Shown here one piece after another: positions 61,959 through 64,000 of a DNA stretch of 64,000 bases. Numbering within the stretch: the stretch's first letter is position 1; every line of letters starts with the position of its first letter. The stretch is from the NCBI GenBank assembly GCA_017533785.1, contig JAFWII010000004.1:81071-145070 (forward strand), in the 5' to 3' direction. Under the pieces are notes generated by a model. The model ran no database searches, was not told the origin of the DNA, and saw only the letters and a program-made list of their open reading frames with translations. Position numbers and translations under genes: made by a program. The stretch is from Erysipelotrichaceae bacterium (GTDB lineage Bacteria > Bacillota_I > Bacilli_A > Erysipelotrichales > Erysipelotrichaceae).

Positions 61959-62768
61959 TTATAAATACGGATCCCAGACAGAGATGACTTTGGAGGATCT
62001 TTCAGCACCGGAACGGATGCATTCCGGAATGGACTTATGATCCAGATATGCATGAATGAACCCTGCAAAGAACGAATCTCCGGCTCCTACCGTGTTTACA
62101 ACTTTTTCAGCCGGTACGATCTCTCCTTTGTAGAACTGCTCGCCGTCGTAGACAAGCGAACCGTTCTCGCCGAAGGTCGCGATCAGTATATGGGCACCAA
62201 GACGGATACCTCTTTCCAGGAAAGCTTTTCCGCCTTCGAAATCCTCTTCAAAGGAAGCGATACCGATTTCGACATCCTTGAAGATCGAATCTGTTAACTC
62301 AGGATCCTCTCCCTGGGCTTTGGAGAAATCGAAGAAGATCTTCGCGCCGTAAGCAGTGATCTCGCTCAGACGGCGTTCCAGATGCCCGGTAAAGTCGGTA
62401 TGAACGTAATCCTGCTTGCCGAGAAATTCTATAGCGTCGGCTGAGAATTCATAGCCTTCCAGCACACCGGGCTCACAGTGATTATGAAAACGGTCATTCC
62501 CTTTCAGCAGCATTTCGAAAGTCGTGGTCGCGCCGCCGGGAACGATCTCCAGATGAGATGTATCGAAGTTTCTTTCTGCAAAAGCAGCAACAGCCTTCTT
62601 GCCATACTCGTCATCGCCGATGACAGATACGACTGAAGGCGCGATATCATTGCGCATATCCAAAAGATTAAAGAGAACATCCACGCCGTTACCGGTGACA
62701 TAGTACCGGTTATCGAACTGGGGCCAGTAATCAATACACATAAAGCCAGCTGCTGCGATCTTGATCAT
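61959..62768 (-). CDS. PfkB family sugar kinase (FrlD-like)
   Basis: 269 residues from ATG 62768, which has AGAGGAGGATTG directly upstream. The N-terminal region is IKIAAAGFMCIDYWPQ, with the second PfkB signature at the end as VVNTVGAGDSFFAGFIHAY (anion hole GAGD). With the SIS deglycase and the transporter it would phosphorylate the amadori compound at C6, like FrlD. It is the first gene of the operon, 219 bases from the divergent GntR-type regulator. The exact substrate is inferred from context only. Confidence 0.85.
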   Translation of the reverse strand: MIKIAAAGFMCIDYWPQFDNRYYVTGNGVDVLFNLLDMRNDIAPSVVSVIGDDEYGKKAVAAFAERNFDTSHLEIVPGGATTTFEMLLKGNDRFHNHCEPGVLEGYEFSADAIEFLGKQDYVHTDFTGHLERRLSEITAYGAKIFFDFSKAQGEDPELTDSIFKDVEIGIASFEEDFEGGKAFLERGIRLGAHILIATFGENGSLVYDGEQFYKGEIVPAEKVVNTVGAGDSFFAGFIHAYLDHKSIPECIRSGAERSSKVISVWDPYL

Positions 62769-62797
62769 TTCAATCCTCCTCTTGTCTTTTGGCAAAT

Positions 62798-62824
62798 CAT
62801 TCATTAATATATATTTAATGAATG
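62798..62824. promoter_or_regulatory. Inverted repeat at the PfkB operon transcription start (candidate operator 1)
   Basis: A perfect ten-base inverted repeat, CATTCATTAA and TTAATGAATG, with a seven-base TATATAT centre. It starts just after the predicted transcript start (62828), a place that would block transcription when bound. It contains ATTAATATATATTTA (62803-62817), which recurs with one change at 62919-62933. Confidence 0.6.
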
Positions 62825-62834
62825 TCAAATATAT

Positions 62835-62862
62835 ACTATATCGACATCGGTACCTCTGTCAA
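62835..62862 (-). promoter_or_regulatory. Promoter of the fructosamine operon
   Basis: On the minus strand TTGACA (62862-62857), a 16-base spacer and TATAGT (62840-62835). It is a strong sigma-A-type site with the start near 62828, 60 bases before the PfkB ATG. Confidence 0.7.
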
Positions 62863-62918
62863 GCGCTTACATTCTGATTTTTATATATATTTTTATTATA
62901 TTAATACCATACTGTTCA

Positions 62919-62942
62919 ATTAATATATGTTTATGCTATACT
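62919..62942 (+). promoter_or_regulatory. Candidate operator 2 and extended -10 promoter of the GntR/UTRA gene
   Basis: ATTAATATATGTTTA (62919-62933) differs by one base from the centre of operator 1. It runs into TGCTATACT, an extended -10 (62934-62942), with the start near 62949 and a 38-base leader. Occupation by the regulator would repress its own gene. Confidence 0.55.
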
Positions 62943-62986
62943 AATCTCGTTAAGTAAAGATTCAAATAATTGGAAGGTAACTTCAA

Positions 62987-63730
62987 ATGATGGTAAAACA
63001 ATCGAAATATCGGCAGATCTACGACTATTACAAAGAGGAGATCCGGAACGGCACGCTTCCGGTCGGCACTCCCCTTCCTCCGGAACCGGAGATCCTGAAA
63101 CAGTTTGGCTGCTCTCACATGACTCTGAATAAGGCAGCGACCCGCTTATCTGCAAACGGGTATATAAAAAGGATCCCCGGCATCGGCAGTTTTGTCTGCG
63201 ATGACTACAACAAGACCCTGACGAGCCAGTTCAGCGAACAGCTGAGTCTTAACCAGATGATCGAGCACGCGGGAATGGTGCCGAGAACGGAACTGGTCAG
63301 CTACAATATCCGTAAACAGAAAGACACCCCGCGGGATACGGAGTTTCTGAAGATCGGTGAGAATGACTTTGTCCATGACATAGTCCGTCTGAAATACGGT
63401 AACGACCGCCTCTTCTGTTATTCGGAAACTTTCCTGTCTCAGCGGGTGCTGCCGGCCATCGATGTAACCAAACTGGAGGGTTCGCTGGACAACTATGTTA
63501 TTCATGAACTGAATATCCGTAAGACACATGGTTCTTCGACTGCCAGAGCCTGTCTGCCGGACAAGATCCTCAGCAAGTACTTCGGTACAGATAAGATCGC
63601 GCTGATGAAACAGATCATCTACTGGCACTCCGGAGATACGCCCTTCGAAGTTACCTACAACTACTTCCCGGGAGACTTGCTGATCATCTCCAACCCGGAA
63701 AGACTGAACGTCGTTAAAGAAGAAGAATAA
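62987..63730 (+). CDS. GntR/HutC family regulator with UTRA domain
   Basis: 247 residues. The winged helix at ~8-75 (YRQIYDYYKEEIRNGTLPVGTPLPPEPEIL, then KQFGCSHMTLNKAATRLSANGYI) is followed by a UTRA ligand domain from ~85. The latter includes FLKIGENDFVHDIVRLKYGNDRLFCYSETFL and KQIIYWHSGDTPFEVTYNYFPG. GGAAGG lies nine bases before the ATG. It is divergent from the fructosamine operon and is its most likely repressor, with a sugar-phosphate or amadori-phosphate as inducer, as for FrlR. A terminator follows. Confidence 0.9.
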   Translation: MMVKQSKYRQIYDYYKEEIRNGTLPVGTPLPPEPEILKQFGCSHMTLNKAATRLSANGYIKRIPGIGSFVCDDYNKTLTSQFSEQLSLNQMIEHAGMVPRTELVSYNIRKQKDTPRDTEFLKIGENDFVHDIVRLKYGNDRLFCYSETFLSQRVLPAIDVTKLEGSLDNYVIHELNIRKTHGSSTARACLPDKILSKYFGTDKIALMKQIIYWHSGDTPFEVTYNYFPGDLLIISNPERLNVVKEEE

Positions 63731-63734
63731 AAAG

Positions 63735-63765
63735 AAATACGCCGCTTACAAGCCGGCGTATTTTT
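63735..63765 (+). terminator. Terminator after the GntR/UTRA gene
   Basis: A nine-pair stem AAATACGCC/GGCGTATTT with an 11-base loop and T's after it, directly behind the stop codon. Confidence 0.78.
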
Positions 63766-63840
63766 ATTGATAAATGATATCATTATTGAACAATTCTATA
63801 TCCGCTATGGAAAAGGATTCTCATCTTACTTCCAAAAGAA

Positions 63841-63862
63841 AAAGCTCCTTTTCAGGAGCTTT
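63841..63862 (-). terminator. Terminator of the rRNA operon
   Basis: A nine-pair stem AAAGCTCCT/AGGAGCTTT with a four-base loop; on the minus strand TTCTTTT follows. It lies just past the 5S 3' end. Confidence 0.85.
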
Positions 63863-63865
63863 CTT

Positions 63866-63971
63866 TGACCGGCGACTTGCGTATCTTGCGAATGCTACAT
63901 CGGCCGTACAAGTGCTTAACTTCCAGGTTCGGGATGGAACTGGGTGTGACCACTTGGCTATCGTCACCGGA
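63866..63971 (-). rRNA. rrf: 5S ribosomal RNA
   Basis: About 106 bases on the minus strand. The order is CCGGTGACGATAGCC, the conserved loop with CACACCCAGTTCCATCCCGA, then GAAGTTAAGC, and the closing GTCGCCGG that pairs with the start. The 63972-64000 part is the 23S-5S spacer. This is the end of a full rRNA operon whose 16S and 23S lie beyond the window. Ends are estimated from the terminal stem and may be off by a few bases. Confidence 0.93.
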
Positions 63972-64000
63972 TCGAGAGATCGTTCTCTCAAAACCGAATA

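Noticed and set aside
1..64000. CRISPR arrays, insertion sequences and tRNA genes
   Set aside because: No regularly spaced repeats, transposase genes or cloverleaf sequences were seen by eye on either strand.

Overview
The window looks like the chromosome of a low-to-mid GC Gram-positive bacterium (Bacillota). The best guess is class Erysipelotrichia or a close relative. This rests on T-box leaders ahead of valS and ileS, the yqeG-yqeH-yhbY-yqeK-rsfS-yqeM cluster, divergent plsY/parE-parC, a DUF3196 protein, a PPi-type phosphofructokinase, and a yqeK with a degenerate NadD-like head. The rank is inferred from gene content, not from a phylogeny. Most genes lie on the minus strand.

Layout. 0-7 kb: valS (5' part) with its T-box, engB, lon, tig and a DUF3196 gene, all minus. 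7-9 kb: two plus-strand genes (F420-ligase-like, DUF1846). 9-20 kb: nth-dnaD-mtnN-yqeM-rsfS-yqeK-yhbY-yqeH-yqeG, a small protein, parC-parE, and divergent plsY. 20-29 kb: an AT-richer type I restriction-modification locus (GIY-YIG protein, hsdS1, tyrosine recombinase, hsdS2, hsdM, hsdR, XRE regulator). The two hsdS genes begin in the same 22-bp sequence in direct orientation, and the recombinase lies between the copies. 29.5-35 kb: an overlapping three-gene module (TerB-N/TerB-C protein, BrxD-like ATPase, Lhr/BrxHI-like helicase). 35.8-40.1 kb: a four-gene minus-strand operon (kinase C-lobe protein, two unknown proteins, a CFI-box protein with an in-frame TAG near its start) divergent from an NB-ARC STAND ATPase. 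So 20-40 kb reads as a defence or stress island inserted between housekeeping blocks.

40-57 kb returns to core functions: an S1-domain protein, YuiD-like and NifU-like proteins, an AI-2E-type permease, a glycerophosphodiesterase, two zinc-ribbon membrane proteins, ileS with a T-box, sepF, a HAD phosphatase, PPi-PFK, an ABC-F ATPase, asnS, rex, and tsaD-rimI-tsaB-tsaE. 57-63.7 kb is a catabolic operon: FrlB/FraB-like SIS deglycase, amino-acid-type ABC transporter, YjbQ, amidohydrolase and PfkB kinase. It is divergent from a GntR/UTRA regulator. The likely role is uptake, phosphorylation and cleavage of an Amadori-type (fructosamine) compound. The window ends in the 5S rRNA of a minus-strand rRNA operon.

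Features worth most attention are the kinase-lobe/CFI-box/STAND locus, the stand-alone TerB-BrxD-helicase module, the recombinase-flanked tandem hsdS cassettes, a set of TGnTATAAT promoters that place the predicted transcription start on or next to the start codon (leaderless mRNAs), the eroded NadD-YqeK fusion, and the fructosamine operon with a shared 15-nt operator candidate.
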